This document shows, one piece after another, positions 42,573 through 51,085 of a stretch of DNA of 64,000 bases. Origin of the DNA: Caldilineaceae bacterium (lineage in GTDB: Bacteria; Chloroflexota; Anaerolineae; Caldilineales; Caldilineaceae); the NCBI GenBank assembly GCA_019637695.1, contig JAHBVG010000012.1, forward strand, positions 1-64,000. Reading direction: 5' to 3'. Position 1 is the stretch's first letter. Every line of letters starts with the position of its first letter. The notes under the pieces are model-generated. The model saw only the letters and a program-made list of their open reading frames with translations, was not told the DNA's origin and searched no databases. Position numbers and translations under genes: made by a program.

Positions 42573-44513
42573 ATGGCTGATTTACCGGTAAATGTACTGC
42601 GCTATGGGCGCGAGGAAGCATTACCCGAGATCCGCACGTTGCACGCCGGCCCGATCTCACTGCGCTACACGGCTGACGGAGACCTGCGCAACATTCGCGT
42701 CGGGAATCAGGAGATCCTCAACCGGCTCTACGTGGCGGTGCGCGACCACAACTGGAATACCATCCCCGTAGAACTCTCCAAGGTGGAGATCGAGGACGAG
42801 GGCGACAGCTTCCGCATTTGCTACAACGCCGATCATCGCGAAGGCCCCATTGACTTCCACTGGCAGGGGACGATCACGGGTGGACGCGACGGCGCGATCC
42901 GCTTCGAGATGGACGGTGAAGCCCGTTCCACCTTTCTGCGCAACCGCATTGGTTTCTGTGTGCTGCACCCGGCTGCCCTCGCCGGCGCGCCCTGTACTGT
43001 GGAACATGTGGACGGCGCCACCGCCGACAGCCACTTCCCCCGCCGCATCTCGCCCGACCAACCCTTCTTCGACCTGCGCGCTATTACCCACCACGTGACA
43101 CCCAGTGTTAGGGCCGAGGTGCGCATGGAAGGCGACACCTTCGAGATGGAGGATCAGCGCAACTGGACCGACGCTTCGTACAAGACCTACTGTACGCCGC
43201 TCGGTCTGCCCTTCCCCGTGGAGATAGCCGCAGGGACAAAGGTACACCAAGCGGTGACGCTAAAGTTGCACGGCGAAGCGCCTCAATCCTCGGCAATGCA
43301 GCGCGAACGGCTCACCTTTCAAATCCACCGGAGACAGGTCGGCGAGATCCCTCACCTGGGACTGAGCCTTTCTACGCAGGAAAGCGCGCTCAACCGCAAA
43401 GAGGTTGACCGGCTGCGCGCTCTGCACCTTTCCCATCTGCGCGTGGATCTCGACTTTGCTCGGCCCGATTGGGATGAAATGCTGCGTCGCGCCACCGATG
43501 AGGCCGACGCCATCGGCTGCCGGTTGGAGATCGCCGTCCACCTTTCACAGCAGATGGAAGATGAATTGAAGCAGTTGCGCGCCATGATTGCCCAACTGCG
43601 CCCGCCTATCAGCCACTGGCTGATCTATCACAAAGATGAAAAGGGCGTCAACCCCGAATGCGTGACCCTCGCCCGCCAGCATCTGACCGACTATGATCGT
43701 ATCAAATTCGGCGCAGGGACCAATGCCTATTTTACCGAACTCAACCGCTTCCGCCCACCAGCGGAAACGCTCGATCTCGTCTGCTACTCGGTCAACCCGC
43801 AGGTCCACGCCTTTGACAACCTCTCGCTCATGGAGACGCTGCCGATACAGGCGACCACCGTTGAAAGCGCCCGGTTGCTCGCTGCCGGGCGTCCCATCGT
43901 TGTTTCGCCGATTACGCTGCGTCCTCGATTTAATCCTAATGCGACAGGCGCGGAAGAGGAAGCCGCCGATCAACTGCCCAGCCAGGTGGACCCGCGGCAG
44001 ATGTCGCTCTTCGGCGCAGCGTGGACGGTGGGGAGCCTGGCCGCCCTGGCGCAAAGCAGCGTGGATCGGGTCACCTATTATGAGACAGTAGGCTGGCGCG
44101 GCGTCATGGAGACAGAGACGGGATCGCCTCTACCCGACCAATTCCGCTCGATCCCCGGCGGCGTCTATCCGCTCTATCATGTCCTGGCGGATGTGGCGGG
44201 CTGCGCCGGCGCGCCGGTCCTCTTGGGCGAAGCGAGCGACAGCGAGAAAATCAGCGGTCTTGTCTTTGAGCGCGAAGGGGCGCTGCGCGTCCTCGTCGCC
44301 AACTTGACCAGCGAACCCCAGGATGTAACCATCCACCACGGAGGGGATGGGGTGCGCGTGCAGATGCTCAACGAACACTCTATCATCAGCGCCATGCGCG
44401 CGCCCGAAGCCTTCCGCAGTGAAGAGCGTCCGCCCATTCGTCCGGCCCATGGGCAAACCGCAGTGCGGCTGCTGCCCTATGCCGTTGTTCGACTGGATGT
44501 GGAGAAGAAATGA
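42573..44513 (+). CDS. D-apionate lactonase-like protein (ApnL family)
   Basis: A 646-residue cytoplasmic protein without signal peptide. The N-terminal domain has LRNIRVGNQEILNRLYVAVRDHNW, RNRIGFCVLHP and MEDQRNWTDASYKTY, segments I recognise as conserved in the ApnL family. A TIM-barrel-like middle (LRVDLDFARPDWDEML, FGAGTNAYFTELNRFRP) and a C-terminal beta domain follow. ApnL hydrolyses D-apionolactone in apiose breakdown. Recognition is from memory of the family and a different lactone or glycoside is possible. It overlaps the next gene by 4 bp. Confidence 0.6.
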   Translation: MADLPVNVLRYGREEALPEIRTLHAGPISLRYTADGDLRNIRVGNQEILNRLYVAVRDHNWNTIPVELSKVEIEDEGDSFRICYNADHREGPIDFHWQGTITGGRDGAIRFEMDGEARSTFLRNRIGFCVLHPAALAGAPCTVEHVDGATADSHFPRRISPDQPFFDLRAITHHVTPSVRAEVRMEGDTFEMEDQRNWTDASYKTYCTPLGLPFPVEIAAGTKVHQAVTLKLHGEAPQSSAMQRERLTFQIHRRQVGEIPHLGLSLSTQESALNRKEVDRLRALHLSHLRVDLDFARPDWDEMLRRATDEADAIGCRLEIAVHLSQQMEDELKQLRAMIAQLRPPISHWLIYHKDEKGVNPECVTLARQHLTDYDRIKFGAGTNAYFTELNRFRPPAETLDLVCYSVNPQVHAFDNLSLMETLPIQATTVESARLLAAGRPIVVSPITLRPRFNPNATGAEEEAADQLPSQVDPRQMSLFGAAWTVGSLAALAQSSVDRVTYYETVGWRGVMETETGSPLPDQFRSIPGGVYPLYHVLADVAGCAGAPVLLGEASDSEKISGLVFEREGALRVLVANLTSEPQDVTIHHGGDGVRVQMLNEHSIISAMRAPEAFRSEERPPIRPAHGQTAVRLLPYAVVRLDVEKK

Positions 44514-45358
44514 CCCTTCCGCTCAAAAGTCTGGTCCAGATCGTCGCCGAACGTCCCTACCCCGACTATGCCGATTGGTGGCGGATGGGTGAGACTTTTC
44601 TGCGCTGCATGTCCGATGCTATCGTCACCCAATGGCGGACGATCCACCAGAATCCGCAGCCGCTGGAGATTGTGGAGCAGCACGTTGTGGATTATCTGCA
44701 CACTGTTTATGGACGCTCTATGCGCGCTGGCCTTGTGACTGACTTTGCCACAGTGCAAAACCTGACGTCCATCCAATCGGGAGAGTTCGACGCCATTTCG
44801 TATGGTTTCTATCGCGCCGCCTTCGAGTGGATCGACAGCCATCTCGCCGCGGTGGGACCATCCCCAGCCGAGGAGCGCCGCGCCTTTACCGAACAAGTGG
44901 GCGCGCATTTCTACCGTCAACTGCACGATCGTTTAGGGCTGACGTTGCCGCAGGGCCTGGACAGTGAGGAGGATTTCGCTGAATTGCAGCGGATGTTGGC
45001 AAAAGTGGGCGATTTCCTCGTGGAAGAAGGCTATCTGCGCGATCACTTTGCCTTCCGCTTTGATGTGGAGACGATCCACCAAGGGCGGCAGATTTCGCAA
45101 AAGCGCAAAGAGGCGTTGGCGGATCTGGCGCAGCATGGGCTGATCTACGCGCTCTACGAGATGGGCTATCCGGCGATCCTGCCGTCGGCGACCTATCTCT
45201 ACCACACTCTGGGCGAAGCGCAGCACCATTCTTCGCGCACCATCCAGGAACTCTTCTTGCGCCTGGGGTATAACGCCGCCGAAACCGACGACTTCGATCC
45301 CACGGGCTTTCCTTCGGATCGAGTCGTCGAACTATGGGAGATCCGCCCGTTGGGGTGA
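44510..45358 (+). CDS. Conserved-looking protein of unknown function coupled to the lactonase-like gene
   Basis: A 282-residue soluble protein, not recognised. It starts in the stop codon of the lactonase-like gene (ATGA), so it is probably made in fixed ratio with it. It is rich in helix-forming residues and aromatic/His residues, for example HFYRQLHDRLGL, GEAQHHSSRTIQELFLRLGY and FRFDVETIHQGRQISQKRKEAL. No membrane segment or signal is seen. A hairpin terminator follows at once. A regulatory or accessory role in the same pathway is the only hint available. Confidence 0.75.
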   Translation: MTLPLKSLVQIVAERPYPDYADWWRMGETFLRCMSDAIVTQWRTIHQNPQPLEIVEQHVVDYLHTVYGRSMRAGLVTDFATVQNLTSIQSGEFDAISYGFYRAAFEWIDSHLAAVGPSPAEERRAFTEQVGAHFYRQLHDRLGLTLPQGLDSEEDFAELQRMLAKVGDFLVEEGYLRDHFAFRFDVETIHQGRQISQKRKEALADLAQHGLIYALYEMGYPAILPSATYLYHTLGEAQHHSSRTIQELFLRLGYNAAETDDFDPTGFPSDRVVELWEIRPLG

Positions 45359-45364
45359 TCGAAA

Positions 45365-45400
45365 AGAGCCGCCAGGTTTCAGAAACCTGGCGGCTCTTTG
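45365..45400 (+). terminator. REP-like palindrome, copy 3, acting as terminator
   Basis: AGAGCCGCCAGGTTTC and GAAACCTGGCGGCTCT pair perfectly, followed by TTTGTTTG. It begins 7 bp after the stop. Relative to copies 1 and 2, two stem positions have changed on both arms so that pairing is kept. Confidence 0.85.
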
Positions 45401-45440
45401 TTTGTTCGCATCAGTGTTTACAAATTTTGCCAGGTTAGGG

Positions 45441-46232
45441 CTACTGCAAGGCGTCGAGCATACCGCCGTCCACCTGGACAACAGCGCCGTTGACATAGCT
45501 GGCCGCCTCTGAAGCAAGGAAGACGACCATGTTGGCGAACTCCTGCGGATCGCCCAATCGCCCGGCGGGGATGGTCGCCAGCGACTCTTTGCGCACCTGC
45601 TCAATGCTCTTGCCCGTGCGCGCCGCCGTCGCCTGATCCAACTCTTCAATGCGCTCGGTGGAAATACGCCCCGGCGCTACCACATTGACGTTGATCCCCT
45701 TGGGCGTTACCTCTTTGACCAGCGTGCGCACTGTCCCCAACACAGCGGTGCGCATGGCATTGGAAAGCACCAACGTGGGGATCGGCTGCTTGATCGAAAT
45801 AGCGGTGATGGCGATGATCCGCCCCCAGCCGTTTGTCTCCATTGATGGCCGCACAGCTTGCACCAGCCAGACAAAGCTCATTAAGTTCTGATCGAAGGCT
45901 TTGTACCACTGTTCGCTCTTCACCGCGCCAAAATTGCCGGGCGGCGGCCCACCCGCGTTGTGGACGGCAATATCGACGCCGCCAAATTCCTCGATACAGC
46001 GCTGTACAGGCAACCGGACGCCCTCTTCGCTGCTGACATCGGCGGCGACGGCCACCACGCGTGCGCCGGTCTCCTCGCGGATGCGGGCAGCCGCTGCGTC
46101 CACATGATCCTGGCTGCGGCTGGTGATCACCAGATCGCAGCCTTCGCGGGCCAGGCCCAGGGCGCAGGCATAGCCCAGTCCGCGGCTGGATGCCAGCACC
46201 ACAGCGCGTTTCCCCTTCAATCCCAATTCCAT
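45441..46232 (-). CDS. Atypical short-chain dehydrogenase/reductase family protein
   Basis: A 263-residue SDR-fold protein. The nucleotide-binding ASSRGLGYACAL replaces TGxxxGxG but keeps the Gly pattern; HNAGGPPPG matches NAG, and the C-terminal NVVAPGRISTERI and GGMLDALQ are typical. The usual catalytic YxxxK is absent: the corresponding segment reads LVLSNAMRTAVLG after ITAISIKQPIP. The LSNxxR variant is known in a distinct SDR subfamily, so it may be active with a different mechanism. AGGAGG precedes the ATG. It is the last gene of the minus-strand catabolic block. Confidence 0.85.
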   Translation of the reverse strand: MELGLKGKRAVVLASSRGLGYACALGLAREGCDLVITSRSQDHVDAAAARIREETGARVVAVAADVSSEEGVRLPVQRCIEEFGGVDIAVHNAGGPPPGNFGAVKSEQWYKAFDQNLMSFVWLVQAVRPSMETNGWGRIIAITAISIKQPIPTLVLSNAMRTAVLGTVRTLVKEVTPKGINVNVVAPGRISTERIEELDQATAARTGKSIEQVRKESLATIPAGRLGDPQEFANMVVFLASEAASYVNGAVVQVDGGMLDALQ

Positions 46233-46287
46233 CAGGCAACCTCCTATCGATGATTGTGATGATTGTAAAAAGCTTGAGCAACCGATT

Positions 46288-46338
46288 AGCCGTGAAACGT
46301 GATGCGTGAGGTGCCATCACGTTTCACGTTTCACGGCT
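46288..46338. repeat. Hairpin with ACGTTTC heptamers between the SDR and DapA-like genes
   Basis: GTGAAACGTGATG (46292-46304) pairs with CATCACGTTTCAC (46315-46327); AGCCGTGAAACGT also pairs with ACGTTTCACGGCT one heptamer further on. The duplication of a 7-bp unit therefore gives two alternative hairpins. It lies just after the DapA-like stop on the minus strand and may act as an attenuator. Confidence 0.6.
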
Positions 46339-46344
46339 GAAATC

Positions 46345-47244
46345 CTAAACCAACGCAAGTCTCGTCAGCAGATCGTCGAGATCGGCCATTGTCTCTTCGT
46401 CCACGGGCATATAGGGCTTGCGCGGCGCTGGCGAAGAAAGGACGCCGCGACGGTAGTAGATCTCCTTGCGTAGCGCCAGATTGATGCCCTTTTGATTCTC
46501 AAAGCGGATCAGCGGGCAGTAGCGGTAAAAAACTTCGGTGGCGCCGTCTACATCGCCCGCAACCCATTTGCGGTGGATCTCCACCAAAATTTCGGGGAAG
46601 GCGAAACCGGTCATTGTGCCGTCGGCGCCGTGGCGCAGTTCCTCCAAAAACATCATGCCACCCAACCCGCCAAAGATGATCATCGATGGGCAGGCTTTGC
46701 GTACCTGGCTCACCTTGGTCGGGGATGGTTCATCTTCCAGTTTGAGGAAGTTGCAGATCGGCGCTTCTTCGGCGATGCGGGCGATGGTCTCCACGTGCAT
46801 GGTGACGCCGGTGCTGGTGGGGTGATCCTGCACGACGATGGGAATGGTGAGGGCGTCAGCCAGGGTGAGGTAGTGGCGACGGATGACCTCTTGATCCGCT
46901 TTCATGGGTTTGGGCGGCGCTACCATGACGGCATCAGCGCCGAGTTCTTGGGCGCGCTTGCTGCGGATCAGACATCCTTCGGTGGAATCGTCGTGGCTCG
47001 TCCCCACGCAGATTGAGATGCGTCCATCGTTGGCCTCCAGTACACCTTCGATGATAGAGTCCCGTTCCTCTTCGAGGACTTTGCTTGTCTCACCCAGCAC
47101 GCCGAGGATGGTCATACCGTTGACGCCCTTATCCACGTTGAAATCGACCAGCGGCTTTAGACTTGCCAGATCCAGCGCGCCGTCGGCATAGAAGGGGGTG
47201 GGTGTAATGTTGTATATACCGGTCACATAACTGTAATCGGCCAT
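46345..47244 (-). CDS. Dihydrodipicolinate synthase/N-acetylneuraminate lyase family aldolase
   Basis: A 299-residue class I aldolase of the DapA superfamily. GVLGETSKVLEEER matches the GTTGE phosphate/carboxylate-binding motif, and the Schiff-base Lys is in ICNFLKLEDEPS. The usual Tyr of the YNxP segment is replaced: VVQDHPTSTGV. This indicates a catabolic 2-oxo-acid aldolase or dehydratase, not lysine synthesis. AAGGAGG lies before the ATG. Neighbours are an SDR and an HpcH-type aldolase, all on one strand with an Opp/Dpp importer upstream. Confidence 0.87.
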   Translation of the reverse strand: MADYSYVTGIYNITPTPFYADGALDLASLKPLVDFNVDKGVNGMTILGVLGETSKVLEEERDSIIEGVLEANDGRISICVGTSHDDSTEGCLIRSKRAQELGADAVMVAPPKPMKADQEVIRRHYLTLADALTIPIVVQDHPTSTGVTMHVETIARIAEEAPICNFLKLEDEPSPTKVSQVRKACPSMIIFGGLGGMMFLEELRHGADGTMTGFAFPEILVEIHRKWVAGDVDGATEVFYRYCPLIRFENQKGINLALRKEIYYRRGVLSSPAPRKPYMPVDEETMADLDDLLTRLALV

Positions 47245-47770
47245 GAGCGCCTCCTTGGTGATGGAATTTTCTTGTCGCCCTATTATCCACCAATTCCACA
47301 GATGGCGCAGCTTTGATCACGGCTGGCTGCATCGGAGTCAGCACCCTTACGAATCATCAACCCATTCTGAATATACCCTTTTCGTTTACATAGAACGCAG
47401 ACATGGGCCAGGCCGTCTGATTTTGTCCTGGCCCCATAGTATAGAGTTCCAAGTGTAAGGCTAATAGATATCCTTACGATTCTTAAGTTTATAGATTTAA
47501 AATTTTAGGAGTTGCCAGCAGGGGTTGCAGTGATGCTGAAGGGCGCTACTCAATTTGAGGTGTCTTGTTGCTGTCAGTCAGGGTTAGAGATTTTCACATA
47601 TAGAGAGAACTTAACGCAGAGACGCGGAGAAGCAGAGACGCAGAGATGAAGTGAGGGACTTAGACCAGCGACTAAATAGGTCATAGATTTACCAGATATT
47701 GGATATTGGATATCAGAGATGTCGTACACAAGGACTAATCTCCAACATCCAATATCCAATATCCAGTAGG
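47245..47770. other. 526-bp gap with a half MITE and repeats, no gene
   Basis: 47344-47378 is the right 35 bp of the 5.6-kb MITE with two substitutions; no matching left end or target duplication is found. 47615-47650 has an 8-bp repeat (ACGCAGAG/ACGCGGAG). 47695-47715 and 47740-47768 hold TATTGGA / CCAATAT heptamers in opposite orientations. Nothing coding is recognised, and a clear promoter was not found. Confidence 0.7.
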
Positions 47771-48535
47771 TTATCCGCTGAAGGCGCGGAGGGTCTTGAG
47801 ACCGGCAGCCGCGCCGCCGAGGATCATGCCGGCGTCGCCACCCGCCGTGAGATAGCGGAAGCCCTGCTCGGCGCGGCGCACGGCGTCTTCCGGCGAGCCG
47901 CAGGCAATGCCAGGGGCCTTCCCGGTATTGCGGCAGGCTTGCAGCACCTTCTCCAGGGCGCGAGCGTGTTCCTCGCGGCTGTTCATCTCGCTGGGGTGGA
48001 AGCCCAGTGAAAGCGAAAGATCGGCGGGGCCCACCCAGCAGCCGTCCACGCCGGGCGTAGCCATGATCGCCTCTGCGTTCTCAACAGCCTCTGCGGTTTC
48101 GATCTGCACGGCCAGGAAGATCTCATCGTTGATCCAATCCGAATAGTCGTCGCCGTAGGCGCGGGCGCGTCCCCATCCCCACGAACGGGTCCCTGTGGGG
48201 GGGAAGCGGCAGGCGTCGGCGGCGGCCTTGGCGTCGGCGGCGGTGTTGACCATGGGCACGACAATGCCCATCATGCCTTCGTCGAGCAGCCGCCCGATCA
48301 TTGTGTAATCGTTGCGCGCCACGCGCGCCATGGGGATGGCAGACCCTGCCAGCGTCGCCACCAGCGCGGCGATGGTGGAATCGGGTCCCCACGAGCCGTG
48401 CTGATTGTCGATGAGCAAAAAGTCGATGCCGCAGCTGCTCAAAAGTTCGGCGATCAGCGGCGATCCCAGGCCCAGGGCATAGCCGAACGCGGGTTTGCCC
48501 TCCAATAACATCTGCTTGGCGGTGTTGCTCTTCAT
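47771..48535 (-). CDS. HpcH/HpaI-family aldolase
   Basis: A 254-residue class II aldolase that cleaves 2-keto-3-deoxy sugar acids or 4-hydroxy-2-oxo acids to pyruvate or oxaloacetate plus an aldehyde. The catalytic His/Asp region is FLLIDNQHGSWGPD, the metal Glu is in AVQIETAEAVENAEAI, and the metal Asp is in VGPADLSLSLG. AAGGAGA precedes the ATG. It lies between the DapA-like gene and the peptide-type ABC ATPases, suggesting the imported substrate ends in a keto-deoxy sugar acid; this is inference. Confidence 0.88.
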   Translation of the reverse strand: MKSNTAKQMLLEGKPAFGYALGLGSPLIAELLSSCGIDFLLIDNQHGSWGPDSTIAALVATLAGSAIPMARVARNDYTMIGRLLDEGMMGIVVPMVNTAADAKAAADACRFPPTGTRSWGWGRARAYGDDYSDWINDEIFLAVQIETAEAVENAEAIMATPGVDGCWVGPADLSLSLGFHPSEMNSREEHARALEKVLQACRNTGKAPGIACGSPEDAVRRAEQGFRYLTAGGDAGMILGGAAAGLKTLRAFSG

Positions 48536-48672
48536 GGAATTATCTCCTTGTGTGATGGGGGATGGGGGATGGGGGATCGGGTAGAGCTTCTAAAATCTCT
48601 GAATCGCCCAATCGCTGTTAGCGAGAGATTAGGCGATTGGGGATTCTTCACCCAATCCCCAGTCCCCGATCC
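48536..48672. repeat. Intergenic heptamer arrays with hairpin
   Basis: GATGGGG units (48556-48580) and CCCAATCCCCAGTCCCCGATCCC (48652-48672) flank an imperfect inverted repeat: GAATCGCCCAATCGC (about 48600) against GCGATTGGGGATTC (about 48632-48646). The hairpin could terminate transcription from the OppF gene. Confidence 0.6.
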
Positions 48673-49719
48673 CTAATTCAAAACTGATGGCCCATCCTGA
48701 ATACCTTCGAGTTGAACCTCATGCGCTCGATGGCAGCGGGCCCAGTGGCCGGGTTCAACTTCGTTCAGGAGGGGTTCCTGGCTGCGGCAGATCTCGATGA
48801 CGTAGCGGCAGCGCGGATGAAAGTAACAGCCAGGCGGCGGCTGCGCAGGATCGGCGACCTCTCCTTCGAGGATCAGCCGCTGCGAGCGCAGTCGCGGATC
48901 CGGCTTGGGCACGGCGGAGAGCAGCGCCTCGGTGTAGGGATGTTTGGGACGGGTGAAGAGCGCTTCGGTCTCGGCCACTTCGACGATCTTGCCCACGTAC
49001 ATCACCGCCACCCGGTCGCTGACATGTTTGACAACGCTCAGATCATGGGCGACGAAAAGATACGACAGGCCCAACCGATCCTGAAGATCGAGGAGCAGAT
49101 TGACGATCTGCGCCTGTACCGAGACATCCAGCGCAGAGACCGGTTCATCGGCCACGATCAGGCTGGGGTTGAGGGCCAGGGCGCGGGCAATGCCGATGCG
49201 CTGACGCTGTCCACCGCTGAAGGCATGGGGATAGCGGCCCATGAAGGCGGAGGGCAGCCCCACCAACTTGAGCAGTTCGGCCACCCGATCTTGGCGTTCT
49301 TTGGCGCTTTTGACGCCGTTGATCAACATTGGTTCGCCGATAATGTCCGCCAGCGTCATGCGTGGGTTGAGCGATGAGTAGGGATCTTGAAAGATCATCT
49401 GCATGTGGGGGCGCAGTGGACGCAGATCCCCTTTGGGCAAGGCTGCCACGTTGACCCTTTGCCCGTTCTCGCGGCGAAAGAGTACCTCGCCTGATGTGGG
49501 CTGCACTGCGCGCAGGATGCAGCGCGCAGTGGTCGTCTTGCCGCAGCCGCTCTCCCCTACCAGCGAGAGCGTTTCGCCCTTGCGGATGTGGAAGCTCACA
49601 TCGTCCACAGCGCGCACCTGCCCCACCACCCGACGCAGCAATCCTTTGCGGATGGGGAAGTATTTTTTGAGGCTCTTCACTTCGAGAATCAGATCACTAC
49701 TCGGTTCGGCTACTGTCAC
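48673..49719 (-). CDS. Oligopeptide-type ABC importer ATPase, OppF/DppF subunit
   Basis: A 348-residue ATPase. Walker A is GESGCGKTT, the Q-loop is [17 protein letters not shown] (diagnostic of OppF/DppF), the signature is FSGGQRQR, Walker B is [12 protein letters not shown] and the switch is [10 protein letters not shown]. The C-terminal Opp/Dpp domain keeps Cys residues in [22 protein letters not shown], probably an iron-sulphur or metal site of the family. It pairs with the OppD-type ATPase upstream. The gap to that gene carries a foldback element. Confidence 0.95.
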   Translation of the reverse strand: MTVAEPSSDLILEVKSLKKYFPIRKGLLRRVVGQVRAVDDVSFHIRKGETLSLVGESGCGKTTTARCILRAVQPTSGEVLFRRENGQRVNVAALPKGDLRPLRPHMQMIFQDPYSSLNPRMTLADIIGEPMLINGVKSAKERQDRVAELLKLVGLPSAFMGRYPHAFSGGQRQRIGIARALALNPSLIVADEPVSALDVSVQAQIVNLLLDLQDRLGLSYLFVAHDLSVVKHVSDRVAVMYVGKIVEVAETEALFTRPKHPYTEALLSAVPKPDPRLRSQRLILEGEVADPAQPPPGCYFHPRCRYVIEICRSQEPLLNEVEPGHWARCHRAHEVQLEGIQDGPSVLN

Positions 49720-49787
49720 AGTGCGTCTCTTTCAAATGCGAGTTGCGAGGGGCGAATTGCGTAGTGCGTGAACACTTGCTACTCAAT

Positions 49788-49895
49788 GTCATTAAGTGCG
49801 GAGTTAGCACCCCCAGGTGCGGGTCTACAGGAGAACAGCCGCCTGGCGTGCTGACTCCACAGGGTTTCGAGCATTGCATTCCTTAACTTAATGAC
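49788..49895. mobile_element. 108-bp foldback element (MITE-like) between OppF and OppD genes
   Basis: Outer arms are GTCATTAAG and CTTAATGAC, next GGAGTTAGCA and TGCTGACTCC, and an inner CCCAGG/CCTGG pair. It lies inside an ACTTGCT heptamer neighbourhood, which makes a target duplication impossible to define by eye. Non-coding. Similar to mobile foldback elements but not identified with a family. Confidence 0.6.
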
Positions 49896-50019
49896 TTGCT
49901 ACTTGCTCCCTGCCACCACTTTTGCACTTTGCCTTTTGCCTTCTCTGTCTCTTTCTGGACTGCTAAGAAACTGCTCAGTTTCTTTCTGTCCGAAGCATCC
50001 CCTTGGGATGCTGAAGCTA
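49896..50019. other. Gap with two short hairpins and ACTTGCT heptamers
   Basis: AAGAAACTG / CAGTTTCTT and AGCATCCC / GGGATGCT are two compact stems just after the OppD-type stop on the minus strand. TTTGCACTTTGCCTTTTGCC and TTGCTACTTGCT are period-7 strings. The last OppD residues come from CGGCTAA units. Confidence 0.5.
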
Positions 50020-51054
50020 CTACTTGCTAACGGCTAACGGCTCCTCTGGTGTCTGGTAGAGGAAACAACTCACCCACTGCCCTTTAGCTACCGGCAGCAG
50101 CCTGGGCTGGAAGGCGTCGCAGGTCCCCGCCATGAAATCGGTGCAGCGTGGGTGGAAGGGACATCCCTGTGGTCGCGCGTAGGGATGGGGAATCGAGCCG
50201 CTGATGGTAGAGAGCTTGGTGCGCGGCGCGGCCAGAATGCTGGGGATCGAGCGCAGCAGCGACCGTGTGTACGGGTGCTGGGGTGCATGGAAGATCTGAT
50301 CCACGGGTCCCTTCTCCACCACCTGGCCCAGATACATCACCGCCACATCGTCGGCCATCTCGGCGATCACGCCCATGTCATGGGTAATGAGGATAATCGC
50401 CAGATCGCGTTCCTCTTGCAACTGACGCAGCAGATCGAGGATCTGCGCCTGTGTGGTCACGTCCAACGCCGTGGTCGGCTCATCTGCGATCAAAATGCGC
50501 GGATCGCTGGAAAGGGCCAGGGCGATCATCACCCGCTGGCGCAGCCCCCCGCTCAGTTGGAACGAATACTCGTCGATCCGCCGCTCTGGCCTGGGGATGC
50601 CGACCATGCGCAACTGTTCGATGGCCTCCTGGCGGGCCTGGCGCGCGCTCAACCCTTTGTGCAGCCGGATCGACTCGATGATCTGGTTGCCCACAGTGTA
50701 ATGAGGGCTGAGCGAGGTCATTGGCTCCTGAAAGATCAGTGCGATCTCGCCGCCGCGGATCGAGCGCATCTCACGCCCGTCCTCGTCCAACTGGGTTAGG
50801 TCGATGGCGTCGCTGTGGCCGTTGCCGCGGTCGCGGTGCAACCAGACTTCCCCGGCGACGACGCGGCCGGGACGTTCCACAATGCGCAGGATCGAGCGCG
50901 CCGTCACGCTCTTGCCGCAGCCACTTTCGCCCACAATGCCCAGCGTGCGCCCGGCGTAGATGTCAAAACTGGCCCCATCCACCGCCTGCACAACGCCTTC
51001 GTCCTGGTAAAAGTAGGTTTTGAGATCTTTGACGGAAAGGATTGGTGAAGTCAT
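50020..51054 (-). CDS. Oligopeptide-type ABC importer ATPase, OppD/DppD subunit
   Basis: A 344-residue ATPase. Walker A is GESGCGKSV, the Q-loop is IALIFQEPMTSLSPHYTVG, the signature is LSGGLRQR (Leu in place of Gln, common in OppD), Walker B is ILIADEPTTALD, and the switch is ILITHDMGVIAEM. The C-terminal Cys-containing part is GCPFHPRCTDFMAGTC. It hydrolyses ATP with OppF to drive the two permeases. The four-helix-bundle protein gene lies between it and the permeases. Confidence 0.95.
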   Translation of the reverse strand: MTSPILSVKDLKTYFYQDEGVVQAVDGASFDIYAGRTLGIVGESGCGKSVTARSILRIVERPGRVVAGEVWLHRDRGNGHSDAIDLTQLDEDGREMRSIRGGEIALIFQEPMTSLSPHYTVGNQIIESIRLHKGLSARQARQEAIEQLRMVGIPRPERRIDEYSFQLSGGLRQRVMIALALSSDPRILIADEPTTALDVTTQAQILDLLRQLQEERDLAIILITHDMGVIAEMADDVAVMYLGQVVEKGPVDQIFHAPQHPYTRSLLRSIPSILAAPRTKLSTISGSIPHPYARPQGCPFHPRCTDFMAGTCDAFQPRLLPVAKGQWVSCFLYQTPEEPLAVSK

Positions 51055-51057
51055 TTT

Positions 51058-51085
51058 CGATTGATGATTTACGATTTACGATTGG
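51058..51085. repeat. TTTACGA heptamers upstream of the OppD-type gene
   Basis: GATTGATGATTTACGATTTACGATT, with period-7 TTTACGA units; a related AAAAATCGTCAATCCTCAATC string lies at about 51490-51510 in the opposite sense. Confidence 0.6.

Noticed and set aside
46345-47244. dapA for lysine synthesis
   Set aside because: The YNxP Tyr is missing (QDHP) and the surroundings are catabolic; only the superfamily is called.
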